64,000 bases of DNA from Actinoplanes ianthinogenes (GTDB lineage Bacteria; Actinomycetota; Actinomycetes; Mycobacteriales; Micromonosporaceae). Below, in pieces: positions 31,328-39,386 of the stretch (position 1 is its first letter; each line of letters starts with the position of its first letter). Made by a program: the position numbers and the translations under genes. The stretch is from the NCBI RefSeq assembly GCF_018324205.1, contig NZ_AP023356.1:9492501-9556500 (forward strand). Reading direction: 5' to 3'. The notes under the pieces were generated by a model that worked only from the letters and a program-made list of their open reading frames with translations, was not told the origin of the DNA and made no database searches.

Positions 31328-33419
31328 AGCGCACTTCGGCCGCCGGATGCGCGCCCTGGCCCGCGACACCGCGGCCTTCGGCCGGCACCTGCTGCGCCTT
31401 ATTGCCCGCTGTCCCCCACATGTGGGCCGCCGCCCGGAGCAGACCCTGCCCCGCGACACCCCCGACGCCGGCCGCCGCTCGCCGCGCACCCCGCCCAGCG
31501 ACACACCGGACCACGGCCACCCGGAGCAGACCCCGCCCCGCGACACCCCCGACGCCGGCCGCCGCCCGCCACGCACCCCGCCCAGCGACACACCGGATCA
31601 CGGCCGCCATCCGGAGCAGACCCTGCCCCGCGACACCCCCGACGCCGGCCGCCGCTCGCCGCCCAGCGACACACCGGATCACGGCCGCCATCCGGAGCGG
31701 ACCCCACCCCGCGACACCCCCGACGCCGGCCGCCGCTCGCCGCGCACCCCGCCCAGCGACACACCGGACCACGGCCGCCGCCCGGAGCAGACCCCGCCCC
31801 GCGCCACCCCGGACTTCGGCCGACTCCTGCTCCGCGCCCTGGCCCGCGACACCCTGGCCTTCACACCGGCCCGGATCCCCGGCAGGCGCACCGCGAGACG
31901 CAGGGTGCTCGACGCGCTGACCCGGCGGACCCCCGCGTTCACCGGCCGCCCGGCCACACCGTGCCTGGCCGGCGCCCGCCTGACCCGGCTGAACCTGCCG
32001 GGCGCCGACCTGTCCGGCGCGGATCTGCACGGTGTGCACGCCGAGCACACCGGCCTGCCCGGCGCCGATCTGACCCGCGCCGGCCTGCGTGCGGCCCACC
32101 TCGGCGCGGCCGTGCTCCCCCGCGCCGACCTGACCGCGGCCGACCTGCGCGACACCGATCTCCGCGAGGCCACGCTGGCCCGTGCCGTTCTCACCGGCGC
32201 CGACCTGCGCAACGCCGACCTGCGCGACGCCACGCTGACCCGCGCCGACCTCACCGGCGCCGACCTGCGCGGCAGCACCCTGCGCGGCGCGGTGCTCAAA
32301 CGCGCCGACCTCACCGGGGCACACGCCTCACCGGCCGACCTGACCGGCGCCGACCTGACCAAGTCCTCCCTGCACGGCGCCGAGCTGCACGCTACCGACC
32401 TGACCGGGGCGCGACTGCGGGGCGTGCTCGGCGACAGCCAGACCGACCTGACCGGCGCCCGGCTGCGGCACGCCGACCTGACCGAGGCCGGCCTGCCCGG
32501 CGCCGACCTGACCGGCGCGGATCTCACCGGGGCGCAGCTCGACTCCGCCGATCTCAGCGACGCGACGCTGACCGGCGCCCGGCTCACCGGCGCGGGACTG
32601 GCCGGGGCCGTGCTGTCCTCCGCCGACCTCACCTCGGCCGACCTGCGCGGCGTCACCGGCGACCAGGTGGACCTGACCAAAGCGGCGCTGACCCGCGCGG
32701 ACCTCAGCGGCGCCACCCTGCCCGGGGTCGGCCTGTATTGGGCCAGGCTGGGCCGCGCCACCCTGCGCGACGCGGCGCTGGACGGGGCCCTGGCCGCCGA
32801 GGCACACCTCGAAGGCGCCGACCTGAGCGGCGCCCGGCTGCACCAGGCGGACCTGTTCCGGACGGACCTGACCCGGGCGGTCCTGCGCGGCGCCCGGCTC
32901 ACCGAGGCCCGGCTGGTCGAGGCCCGGCTGACGTTCGCCGTGCTGGACGGCGCCGACCTGTCCCGGGCGGCCCTCGCCTCGGCCAACCTGGTCCGGGCCG
33001 GCCTCGTCGGGGCGACCCTGGACGGCGCCACCCTCACCGGGACCGACCTGACCGGGGCGGACCTGTCCCGGGCCGGCCTGGTGGATGTCGTCGGCCGCGA
33101 CGCCACCCTGTCCCGCGCCCGGCTGGCCGGGGCGGACCTGACCGGCGCCCTGCTGGTCAACGCGAGCCTGCGCAACGCCGATCTCAGCGGCGCCCTGCTG
33201 ACGCACACCGCCCTGGTCGGCGCGGACCTGCGCGGGGCGATCCTGGCCGGCGCCCGGGAGCTGGAACTGAGCGAGCTGACCGGCGTTCGCTGGGACGTGC
33301 GCACCGAGTGGCCGGCGGCGATGGCCGGCGACCTGCGGCGGCGTTCGACCGAGACCCGGCCCGGCGAGTTCCGGATCCTGCCGCCGCTGCCCCCTGAACG
33401 GGGGATCGTGCGCGGCTGA
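31317..33419 (+). CDS. Pentapeptide-repeat protein with a repetitive Pro/Arg N-terminal region
   Basis: A 700-residue protein. Residues 1-35 are a basic helix, residues 39-160 a tandem low-complexity region, and residues 165-215 a basic linker. About 85 contiguous A(D/N)LxX units follow, from roughly residue 220 to 650 (GADLSGADLHG, GADLTRAGLRA and so on). These form a right-handed quadrilateral beta helix whose shape and charge mimic DNA in gyrase-protecting members such as MfpA. The C-terminal 45 residues (WDVRTEWPAAMAGDLRRRST) are not repeats. The ATG overlaps the upstream gene. Its role here is unknown; self-protection or a scaffold are both possible. Confidence 0.87.
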   Translation: MGREAHFGRRMRALARDTAAFGRHLLRLIARCPPHVGRRPEQTLPRDTPDAGRRSPRTPPSDTPDHGHPEQTPPRDTPDAGRRPPRTPPSDTPDHGRHPEQTLPRDTPDAGRRSPPSDTPDHGRHPERTPPRDTPDAGRRSPRTPPSDTPDHGRRPEQTPPRATPDFGRLLLRALARDTLAFTPARIPGRRTARRRVLDALTRRTPAFTGRPATPCLAGARLTRLNLPGADLSGADLHGVHAEHTGLPGADLTRAGLRAAHLGAAVLPRADLTAADLRDTDLREATLARAVLTGADLRNADLRDATLTRADLTGADLRGSTLRGAVLKRADLTGAHASPADLTGADLTKSSLHGAELHATDLTGARLRGVLGDSQTDLTGARLRHADLTEAGLPGADLTGADLTGAQLDSADLSDATLTGARLTGAGLAGAVLSSADLTSADLRGVTGDQVDLTKAALTRADLSGATLPGVGLYWARLGRATLRDAALDGALAAEAHLEGADLSGARLHQADLFRTDLTRAVLRGARLTEARLVEARLTFAVLDGADLSRAALASANLVRAGLVGATLDGATLTGTDLTGADLSRAGLVDVVGRDATLSRARLAGADLTGALLVNASLRNADLSGALLTHTALVGADLRGAILAGARELELSELTGVRWDVRTEWPAAMAGDLRRRSTETRPGEFRILPPLPPERGIVRG
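31434..31800 (+). repeat. In-frame tandem repeat of about 90 bp (4.2 copies)
   Basis: Copies begin at 31434, 31521, 31611, 31692 and 31782 (periods 87, 90, 81, 90), all multiples of three. Each encodes PEQTPPRDTPDAGRRSPRTP followed by PSDTPDHGR with small changes; copy 3 lacks three residues. The copies are nearly identical at DNA level, so the array is recent and may vary between strains. Confidence 0.85.
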
Positions 33420-33505
33420 GACCCGGCGCCCCGGCACGGCCGTGGGCGGCGGCGGGCTCCGGGCGTACGAAAATAGGGGTTTTGATCTGCTCGATGCCTG
33501 TCAGA

Positions 33506-34147
33506 ATGCGGGGCGTGAGTGCGACGTTGGTGGTGGCGTTCCTGGTGACGGCGTTCCTGCTGAGCATCGTGCCGGGGCCGGACATGTTGTTCATCGTGGC
33601 CAACGCGACCGTCGGCGGCCGGCGCGCCGGGGTGGTGGCCGCCGCCGGGATGTCGACCGGGCTGGCCGGGCACAGCATGGCGGCGGCGTTCGGGCTGTCC
33701 GCGCTGGTGCGGGCCGCGCCGGAGGCGTTGACGATCGTGCGGATCGTCGGGGCGGTCTTCCTGGTATACCTCGCGGTCGGCTCGTGGCGCGCGTCGCGGG
33801 ACAGCTCGCTGACGGCGCCCCAGGTGCCGCGCCGGTCACTGTCCAGGATCTACGCGATGGCCACGCTGACCAACCTGGCCAACCCGAAGATCCTGCTGTT
33901 CTATCTCACCTTCCTGCCGCAGTTCCTGACGCTCGGCGACGGCGCCTGGCCGGTGTGGGAGCAGTTGCTGATCCTCGGGGCGCTGTTCATCGTGGTCGGC
34001 TTCCCGGTCGACGCCGTGGTCGGCCTGACCGTGGGCAGTGTCGCGGACCGGCTGATCCGGCGCCCGGCCGTGCGGCGCCGGCTGGACCGGCTGTCCGCGC
34101 TGGTCTTCGGCGCGCTCGCGGTGCGCCTGGTGACCGACACTCGCTGA
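33506..34147 (+). CDS. LysE/RhtB-family amino-acid exporter
   Basis: A 213-residue protein with about six membrane segments. The family signature is VPGPDMLFIVANATVGGRRAG near residue 25, with NLANPKILLFYLTFLPQF near 120. It exports an amino acid or derivative. The start is uncertain: ATG 33506, ATG 33494 and GTG 33515 are all possible and no ribosome-binding site is visible. Confidence 0.87.
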   Translation: MRGVSATLVVAFLVTAFLLSIVPGPDMLFIVANATVGGRRAGVVAAAGMSTGLAGHSMAAAFGLSALVRAAPEALTIVRIVGAVFLVYLAVGSWRASRDSSLTAPQVPRRSLSRIYAMATLTNLANPKILLFYLTFLPQFLTLGDGAWPVWEQLLILGALFIVVGFPVDAVVGLTVGSVADRLIRRPAVRRRLDRLSALVFGALAVRLVTDTR

Positions 34148-34161
34148 GCCGCCGGCCGCGC

Positions 34162-34947
34162 TCAGTCCTGGCGGCGGGCACGCAGCAGCTCGGCGAGACG
34201 CTGGGCGGCTCCCGGGTCGCGGCGGAACAGGACGGCGATCAGCACGGCGAACGCGCCGGCGCCACCGGACGCGAGCGCCCACTCCGGGACGGCGCCACTG
34301 CTGATCAGGGCGGCACCGCCACCGGAGGCGGCGAGCGCCTCGGCGAGCCGGCGCGGATCGGTGCCACGGATCGTCCGGGCCAGGGCACGGCGGCGTTCGC
34401 GCAGGCCGGGACGGTCCAGGGAGTCCAGGGCGGCGCAGGCCAGACCGGTCAGCTCGGCGCCGAGCTCCGGCTTGCCGAGGTCGCGGGCGAGCGGCACGTG
34501 GAAGGTCAGCGAGTCCAGCGAGGCGCGGCGGCGACTCGCGGCCGGCAGCGGGGCGAGCGTCCGCAGGTTGTGCAGCCGGTCCGCGACGGTGACCAGGGCC
34601 AGGTCCGCCTCGACCGGGCCGGCGCCCCGGACGGACCGATCGGTGAGCTGCTCGACCAGCGCGCCGATCCGCGGCCCGAACTCCGCGTGCACGGCCGACG
34701 CTGGAACCGGGGCGTCCTCGATGACGTCGTGCAGCAGGGCCGCGCAGACCGCGTCGGTCGTGCCGCCCTGCTCGGCGACGATCCCGGCGACCTGCACCGG
34801 GTGGGTGATGTAGCGGTCGCCGCTGACCCGCTTCTGACGGCGGTGGGCCCGGTCGGCGAACTCGTACGCGTGCCAGACCAGGGGGATGTCCCGATGGCGA
34901 CCGGAGTCACTGAGAGTGCGGATGGTGTCACCGATAGTGGCGCTCAT
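34162..34947 (-). CDS. Single-domain HD protein resembling a (p)ppGpp hydrolase, with a C-terminal membrane hairpin
   Basis: A 261-residue protein. The RSH-type HD pattern is present: HRRQKRVSGDRYITHPVQVA (His49), LLHDVIEDAP (His73-Asp74) and VTVADRLHNLRTL (Asp123), the Mn-binding set of SpoT/MESH1-type hydrolases. There is no synthetase, TGS or ACT domain, so it is a small alarmone hydrolase-like protein. After residue 200 it differs from known small hydrolases, with two hydrophobic stretches (ALISSGAVPEWALASGGAGA, FAVLIAVLF) and a basic tail, suggesting membrane attachment. Activity on (p)ppGpp or another nucleotide is inferred only. Confidence 0.8.
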   Translation of the reverse strand: MSATIGDTIRTLSDSGRHRDIPLVWHAYEFADRAHRRQKRVSGDRYITHPVQVAGIVAEQGGTTDAVCAALLHDVIEDAPVPASAVHAEFGPRIGALVEQLTDRSVRGAGPVEADLALVTVADRLHNLRTLAPLPAASRRRASLDSLTFHVPLARDLGKPELGAELTGLACAALDSLDRPGLRERRRALARTIRGTDPRRLAEALAASGGGAALISSGAVPEWALASGGAGAFAVLIAVLFRRDPGAAQRLAELLRARRQD

Positions 34948-34969
34948 GCATCGAGGGTAAGCGGCGGCC

Positions 34970-35503
34970 TCACGCGCGGGGTAGCGCCTGGGCGGCCTGG
35001 TCGAGGGCGGAGCGGGCGTCCGCCGCCACCACCTCGGGAGGGCGGGGCGCGTCGATGAACACGTCGGTGACCACGCCGCCGGCGACCCGGACCCGCACGC
35101 AGTGGCCCGGCCCGGTGAACTCGTCGGCGTACGGGCGCGCCCGGCCCATCGCCGTCAACTGCCGGTCCGCCCGGTCGAGCGCGTCCCGCAGCCACGCGAG
35201 CCACCGCTCGTCGGTGACGTCCGGCGCGGCGGCCGGACCGGCGCCGTGCACCAGCCGGGCCGCCATCCGCTTCAGCAAAGCCTGCCGATACGCCCCGAGA
35301 ATCGCCGCGGCCAGCGCGTCCACTCCCGGGAACCGTCCGGCGATCTCCACCCCGGACACCCCGCCCTCGGCCGTCACCCGGACCTTGACGACACCGGCGT
35401 CGTCCACGCCGAACTGCTCGGCCCCGGGGCGCAGGTCAGGTCCGAGGGCCGCGACCACATCGCCGACCCGGATCCGGGGCAGGCCCGGCACGTCGTCTCG
35501 CAT
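34970..35503 (-). CDS. YbaB/EbfC-like nucleoid protein, tentative
   Basis: A 177-residue protein. The central segment (VVKVRVTAEGGVSGVEIAGR to LAAAILGAYRQALLKRMA) follows the beta-strand/helix pattern of YbaB-like DNA-binding proteins found in actinobacterial accessory loci. A second strand set (GHCVRVRVAGGVVTDVFIDA) lies near the end, so it may contain two such halves. The ATG at 35503 follows AGGA; a GTG at 35533 lacks a binding site. The assignment is a fold guess. Confidence 0.6.
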   Translation of the reverse strand: MRDDVPGLPRIRVGDVVAALGPDLRPGAEQFGVDDAGVVKVRVTAEGGVSGVEIAGRFPGVDALAAAILGAYRQALLKRMAARLVHGAGPAAAPDVTDERWLAWLRDALDRADRQLTAMGRARPYADEFTGPGHCVRVRVAGGVVTDVFIDAPRPPEVVAADARSALDQAAQALPRA

Positions 35504-35598
35504 GGCTTTCCTGTCTGCTCGGTTCTCCCCCACGGAAACCGCGGCGGGCTGATCCGCGTTGACAGGAAGCCGACATGATGCGATCGACGCGAATTCGA

Positions 35599-35622
35599 CC
35601 GCCGCCGATGAACCGGCGGCGG
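35599..35622 (-). terminator. Hairpin after the FAD dehydrogenase gene
   Basis: A 9-bp GC stem (35599-35607 with 35614-35622) with a six-base loop, 26 bases beyond the dehydrogenase stop on the minus strand. Confidence 0.5.
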
Positions 35623-35647
35623 CCGGCCGGTGTGAGAGTCGGGCCGC

Positions 35648-37312
35648 TCAGACCGAGCGGGCCGCGTGCCGGCCCGCGGCGCGGCCGCTGAACAGGCAGC
35701 CGCCGAGGAAGGTGCCCTCCAGCGCGTTGTACCCGTGCACCCCGCCGCCGCCGAACCCGGCGACCTCCCCGGCCGCGTACAGGCCCGGCAGCACCTGCCC
35801 GCCGGCGCCGATCGCCCGGGAGTCCAGGTCGGTCTGGATGCCGCCGAGCGTCTTGCGGGTCAGAATGTGCAGCTTCACGCCGATCAGCGGCCCGGCGGCC
35901 GGGTCCAGGATCCGGTGCGGCGCCGAGGTACGCCCGATCCGGTCCCCGAGGTAGCGCCGCGAGTTGTAGATCCCCTGCACCTGCGCGTCCTTGGTCACCT
36001 TGTTGGCCAGCTGCCGGTCCCGCGCCTCGATCTGCGCGCGCACGTGCCCCGCGTCCAGCAGCGGCGTGCCGGTCAGCTCGTTCATCCCGGCGATCAGCTC
36101 GTCGAGCGCCGGGGCCACCACGAAGTCCGCCCCGTGCCGCTTGAACGCCTCCACCGGCCCGGGCGCGCCCTTGCCCATGATCCGGCCCTTGAGGAACACC
36201 TTGCGGTCCTTCGCGGTGATGTCCGGGTTCTGCTCCGACCCGGAGAGCGCGAACTCCTTCTCGATCATCCTCTGGGTGAGGATGAACCAGGAGTGGTCGT
36301 GCTCGGCGAGGTCCGGCGTGGTCCGCAGGTAGCGCAGCGTGCCGAGGGTGTCGTAGCTCGGGTAGTACGGCTGCGGCAGCCGCCGGCCCAGCGCGTCGAA
36401 CCACATCGGCGAGGGCGCCGACAGGATCCGGATGCCGTGCGCCGGCCAGATCGGGTCCCAGTTGCGGATGCCCTCGGTGTAGTGCCACATCCGGTCCCGG
36501 TTGACCAGGCGGACCCCGGCGTCCTCGGCGATCTGGAGCATCCGCCCGTCCACGTAGGCCGGCACCCCGGTGATCATCGACCTGGGGGCGGTACCCAGGC
36601 GGGCCGGCCAGTACTGCCGGACGAGGTCGTGGTTGGCGCCGATGCCGCCGGTGGTCACGATCACCGCCTGCGCGCGTACCTCGAAGTCGTTGACCTCGTC
36701 CCGGTTGGAGGGCATGCCACGGGCGGCGTCGTCGTCGGCCAGCACCTTGCCGCGGACCCCGACCACCGTGCCACCCTCGACGATCAGCTCGTCGACCCGG
36801 TGCCGGTGCCGGAACTCCAGCAGGCCCTGGTCCGCGGCGCGGTGCGCGGACGCGGCGAACGGCTCGACCACGCCGGTGCCGGTGCCCCAGGTGATGTGGA
36901 AGCGCGGCACCGAGTTGCCGTGCCCGCCGGCGCGCAGGTCACCGCGCTCGGCCCAGCCCGCGAACGGCAGCCAGGTCAACCCCATCCCGGCCAGCCAGGA
37001 CCGTTTCTCGCCGGCGGCGAACTCGACGTACGCCTGGGCCCACTTGACCGCCCAGGAGTCCTCGTCGTCCAACCTGTCGAAGCCGGCGCTGCCGCGCCAG
37101 TCGCTCCACGCCAGCTCGACGCTGTCGCTGATCCGGGCCCGCCGCTGCTCCGGGCTGTCGACGAAGAACAGCCCGCCGAACGACCAGAACGCCTGCCCGC
37201 CGAGGTTGGCCGCGTTCTCCTGGTCGATCAGGATCACCCGTTTCCCGGCGCTGGTGATCTCATGGGCGGCGGCCAGGCCGGCCAGCCCCGCGCCCACCAC
37301 GATGACGTCCAC
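35648..37312 (-). CDS. FAD-binding dehydrogenase (FAD_binding_2, ketosteroid dehydrogenase-like)
   Basis: A 554-residue flavoprotein. N-terminal VIVVGAGLAGLAAAHEI is the GxGxxG dinucleotide motif, followed by the Glu/Asp strand VILIDQE. ALVTTGGIG-like VIVTTGGIGANHDLVRQYWP and a C-terminal GLYAAGEVAGFGGGGVHGYN close the FAD site. The length and GGIQTDLDSRAIG segment match the actinobacterial dehydrogenase group related to fumarate reductase and 3-ketosteroid delta-1-dehydrogenase. The substrate is unknown. It is divergent from a TetR gene across two palindromes that probably regulate both. Confidence 0.87.
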   Translation of the reverse strand: MDVIVVGAGLAGLAAAHEITSAGKRVILIDQENAANLGGQAFWSFGGLFFVDSPEQRRARISDSVELAWSDWRGSAGFDRLDDEDSWAVKWAQAYVEFAAGEKRSWLAGMGLTWLPFAGWAERGDLRAGGHGNSVPRFHITWGTGTGVVEPFAASAHRAADQGLLEFRHRHRVDELIVEGGTVVGVRGKVLADDDAARGMPSNRDEVNDFEVRAQAVIVTTGGIGANHDLVRQYWPARLGTAPRSMITGVPAYVDGRMLQIAEDAGVRLVNRDRMWHYTEGIRNWDPIWPAHGIRILSAPSPMWFDALGRRLPQPYYPSYDTLGTLRYLRTTPDLAEHDHSWFILTQRMIEKEFALSGSEQNPDITAKDRKVFLKGRIMGKGAPGPVEAFKRHGADFVVAPALDELIAGMNELTGTPLLDAGHVRAQIEARDRQLANKVTKDAQVQGIYNSRRYLGDRIGRTSAPHRILDPAAGPLIGVKLHILTRKTLGGIQTDLDSRAIGAGGQVLPGLYAAGEVAGFGGGGVHGYNALEGTFLGGCLFSGRAAGRHAARSV

Positions 37313-37343
37313 GGCAGCTCCTCACGGTGATCCAGACCACTTC

Positions 37344-37376
37344 GATACACGAATGTATCGGATACACGAATGTATG
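37344..37376. promoter_or_regulatory. Twin TetR operators GATACACGAATGTATC
   Basis: A perfect 16-bp palindrome (37344-37359) followed one base later by a second copy with one mismatch (37361-37376), centres 17 bp apart. They lie between the divergent FAD dehydrogenase and TetR genes, directly upstream of the TetR start. Two TetR dimers could bind side by side and repress both genes. Confidence 0.8.
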
Positions 37377-37384
37377 GAAAGGCT

Positions 37385-37957
37385 ATGCTGAGCGCCATGG
37401 TCACCCGCCGACGAGCCGAAACCCGCGGCCGGCTGCTCGACGCCGCCCTGCACGTGTTCGCCGCCAAGGGCTGGGGCCAGACCCGCATCGAGGAGATCTG
37501 CGACGCCGCCGGCTACACCCGCGGCGCCTTCTACTCGAACTTCGACAGCCTCGACGAGCTGTTCTTCGCCCTCTACGACGAGCGGGCCGACCTGATCGCC
37601 GCCCAGGTGACCACGGCCCTGGCGCACCCCGGCCCGGACCTGCACACGATCATCGCCCGGGTCGCCGACACCCTGCTGCTGGACCGCGACTGGCTGCTGA
37701 TCAAGACGGACTTCCTGCTGCACGCCGCCCGCCACCCGCAGGTCGCCGGCCGGCTCGCCGAGCACCGCGCCGCCCTGCGCACCGCCATCGAGCAGCGCCT
37801 GGCCACCCTGCCGCTCGCGGTGCCGGACGTGCCGGCCGCGGCCCGCGCGGTGATCGCGGCCTACGACGGGGTGACCGTCCAATTGCTGCTCGACGGTGAC
37901 ACCGACGCGGCCCGCGCCTGGCTCACCCAGCTGCTGACGGCACTGTTGATCCGGTAA
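37385..37957 (+). CDS. TetR-family repressor
   Basis: A protein of about 190 residues. The helix-turn-helix (RGRLLDAALHVFAAKGWGQT, IEEICDAAGYTRGAFYSNFD) is followed by a ligand-binding helical domain. It probably controls itself and the divergent FAD dehydrogenase through the twin palindromes. ATG 37385 has GGAAAGG close upstream; ATG 37397 (MVTRRRAET) is equally possible. Ligand unknown, perhaps a substrate of the dehydrogenase. Confidence 0.87.
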   Translation: MLSAMVTRRRAETRGRLLDAALHVFAAKGWGQTRIEEICDAAGYTRGAFYSNFDSLDELFFALYDERADLIAAQVTTALAHPGPDLHTIIARVADTLLLDRDWLLIKTDFLLHAARHPQVAGRLAEHRAALRTAIEQRLATLPLAVPDVPAAARAVIAAYDGVTVQLLLDGDTDAARAWLTQLLTALLIR

Positions 37958-38012
37958 ATGTGTCGTCGCTCGCCCCGCACAACCCTGCGCGGACACCTCG
38001 GCCGTTCGACGC

Positions 38013-38018
38013 GACAAT
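38013..38018 (+). promoter_or_regulatory. -10 element GACAAT of a leaderless promoter for the siderophore operon
   Basis: The hexamer ends six bases before GTG 38025. I searched the 70 bases upstream for an IdeR/DtxR iron box (TTAGGTTAGGCTAACC-like) and saw none. Confidence 0.4.
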
Positions 38019-38024
38019 GGTGGG

Positions 38025-39386
38025 GTGCCGCAGCCGACACCCACCGCCGACCCGGCCCGGACCCGCGCGGATCTTGAAAACATCCGCCCTGACCTGGTCG
38101 AACGTTTCGATGCGGCACTGCCCGGCGCCCGCGCCGCGATCCTGCGCCGGCTGCGGCTGGCCATCGAGCGCGAGCCGCTGCCCGGCGCCGTCTACGCCGA
38201 GATGGACCCGGTCGAGCTGGCCGCGAAACTGTGGCCCGGCACCGCCTTCGTCACCGAGGTCGCCAACAGCGTCGCCAACCTCGCCCTGGCCCGCGCCGAC
38301 GCCGTCGCGCCGTCGCTGACCGAGACCGACCTCGGCCGGATCGAGCAGTTCGAGACCGACGGGCACCCCCTGCACCCGGGCTGCCGCACCCGCGCCGGGA
38401 TGACCGTCGCCGACGTGCTCGCCTACGCCCCCGAGCACCGCCCGGTGATCCGGCTGCGCCGCCTGCGGGTCCCGGCCGAGCGCTGGCACGGCACCGCCCA
38501 GCCGGTCCTGTACGCGCACCCGTGGCAGGCCGCCCGCCTGCTGCGGCAGTACCCGTGGCTGACCGACGCCGGCCCGACCCGCCCGATGCGGCCGCTCATG
38601 TCGCTGCGCACGGTCGCCCCGGTCAGCGGTGGCCCGCACATCAAGACCGCCGTCGACGTGCAGATGACCTCCGCGGTGCGGACCGTCTCGCCGGCCGCCG
38701 TGCACAACGGGCCGATCCTCTCCGCCGCCCTGCAGGAGATCACCGCCGACCTGCCGATCGACGTCCTCGCCGAGACCGAGGCCGGCGCCGTGATCACCGA
38801 CGACGGGCCGGACCGGCGGCTGGCCCACCTGGTGCGGCGCGCGCCCCGGCTCGGGCCCGGCGAGCAGGCCGTGCCGCTGGGGATCTTCACGCACCACTTC
38901 CTCGGCACGGTCGACGACCCGTACGCCTGGCTGGCCCAGCTCACCGACCTGCTGTTCGCGCCGCTGGCGACGGTGCTGCGCCGCGGCGTCGCGCTGGAGG
39001 CACACGGGCAGAACACCCTGGTCGTGCTCCACGACCGACGCCCGGTCCGGATCCTCTACCGCGACCTCGGCGGCGTCCGCGTCCACCGCCGGCTCGGTCT
39101 CGGCCTGCACGGCGACCTGCTCACCGACGACCCGGTCCAGCTGCGCACCAAACTCGCCGCGGCCGCCCTCGGCACCGTCGCGAGCCAGCTCGTCGACGCG
39201 TTCGCGCAGCGGCACGGCGCCGAACCGGACCGGCTCTGGGCGATCGTCGCGGCCGGCCTCCGGGACACCCCCGAGCTGCTCACCGAACCGCTGCCGATCA
39301 AGGCGACCACCGCCATGCGCCTCGCCGCCGACCCGCTCGACGACATCTGGACATACCAGCCCAACCCGATGGCGGTGCACTCATGA
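38025..39386 (+). CDS. IucA/IucC-family NIS siderophore synthetase A
   Basis: A 453-residue protein. GHPLHPGCRTRAGM is the nucleotide-loop motif of NRPS-independent siderophore synthetases. HIKTAVDVQMTSAVRTVSPA then VHNGP is the second ATP/carboxylate block, and VALEAHGQNTLV the third. These enzymes adenylate a carboxyl group of citrate or a similar acid and condense it with an amine or alcohol. The N-terminal third is shorter than in most IucA proteins (about 580 residues). It is coupled to synthetase B by an ATGA overlap. Confidence 0.88.
   Translation: MPQPTPTADPARTRADLENIRPDLVERFDAALPGARAAILRRLRLAIEREPLPGAVYAEMDPVELAAKLWPGTAFVTEVANSVANLALARADAVAPSLTETDLGRIEQFETDGHPLHPGCRTRAGMTVADVLAYAPEHRPVIRLRRLRVPAERWHGTAQPVLYAHPWQAARLLRQYPWLTDAGPTRPMRPLMSLRTVAPVSGGPHIKTAVDVQMTSAVRTVSPAAVHNGPILSAALQEITADLPIDVLAETEAGAVITDDGPDRRLAHLVRRAPRLGPGEQAVPLGIFTHHFLGTVDDPYAWLAQLTDLLFAPLATVLRRGVALEAHGQNTLVVLHDRRPVRILYRDLGGVRVHRRLGLGLHGDLLTDDPVQLRTKLAAAALGTVASQLVDAFAQRHGAEPDRLWAIVAAGLRDTPELLTEPLPIKATTAMRLAADPLDDIWTYQPNPMAVHS

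Noticed and set aside
31434..31800. CRISPR array
   Set aside because: The repeats are contiguous, in frame and code for part of the pentapeptide-repeat protein; there are no spacers and no cas genes.
37958..38024. IdeR/DtxR iron box for the siderophore operon
   Set aside because: No 19-bp TTAGGTTAG-type palindrome is present upstream of the first synthetase.
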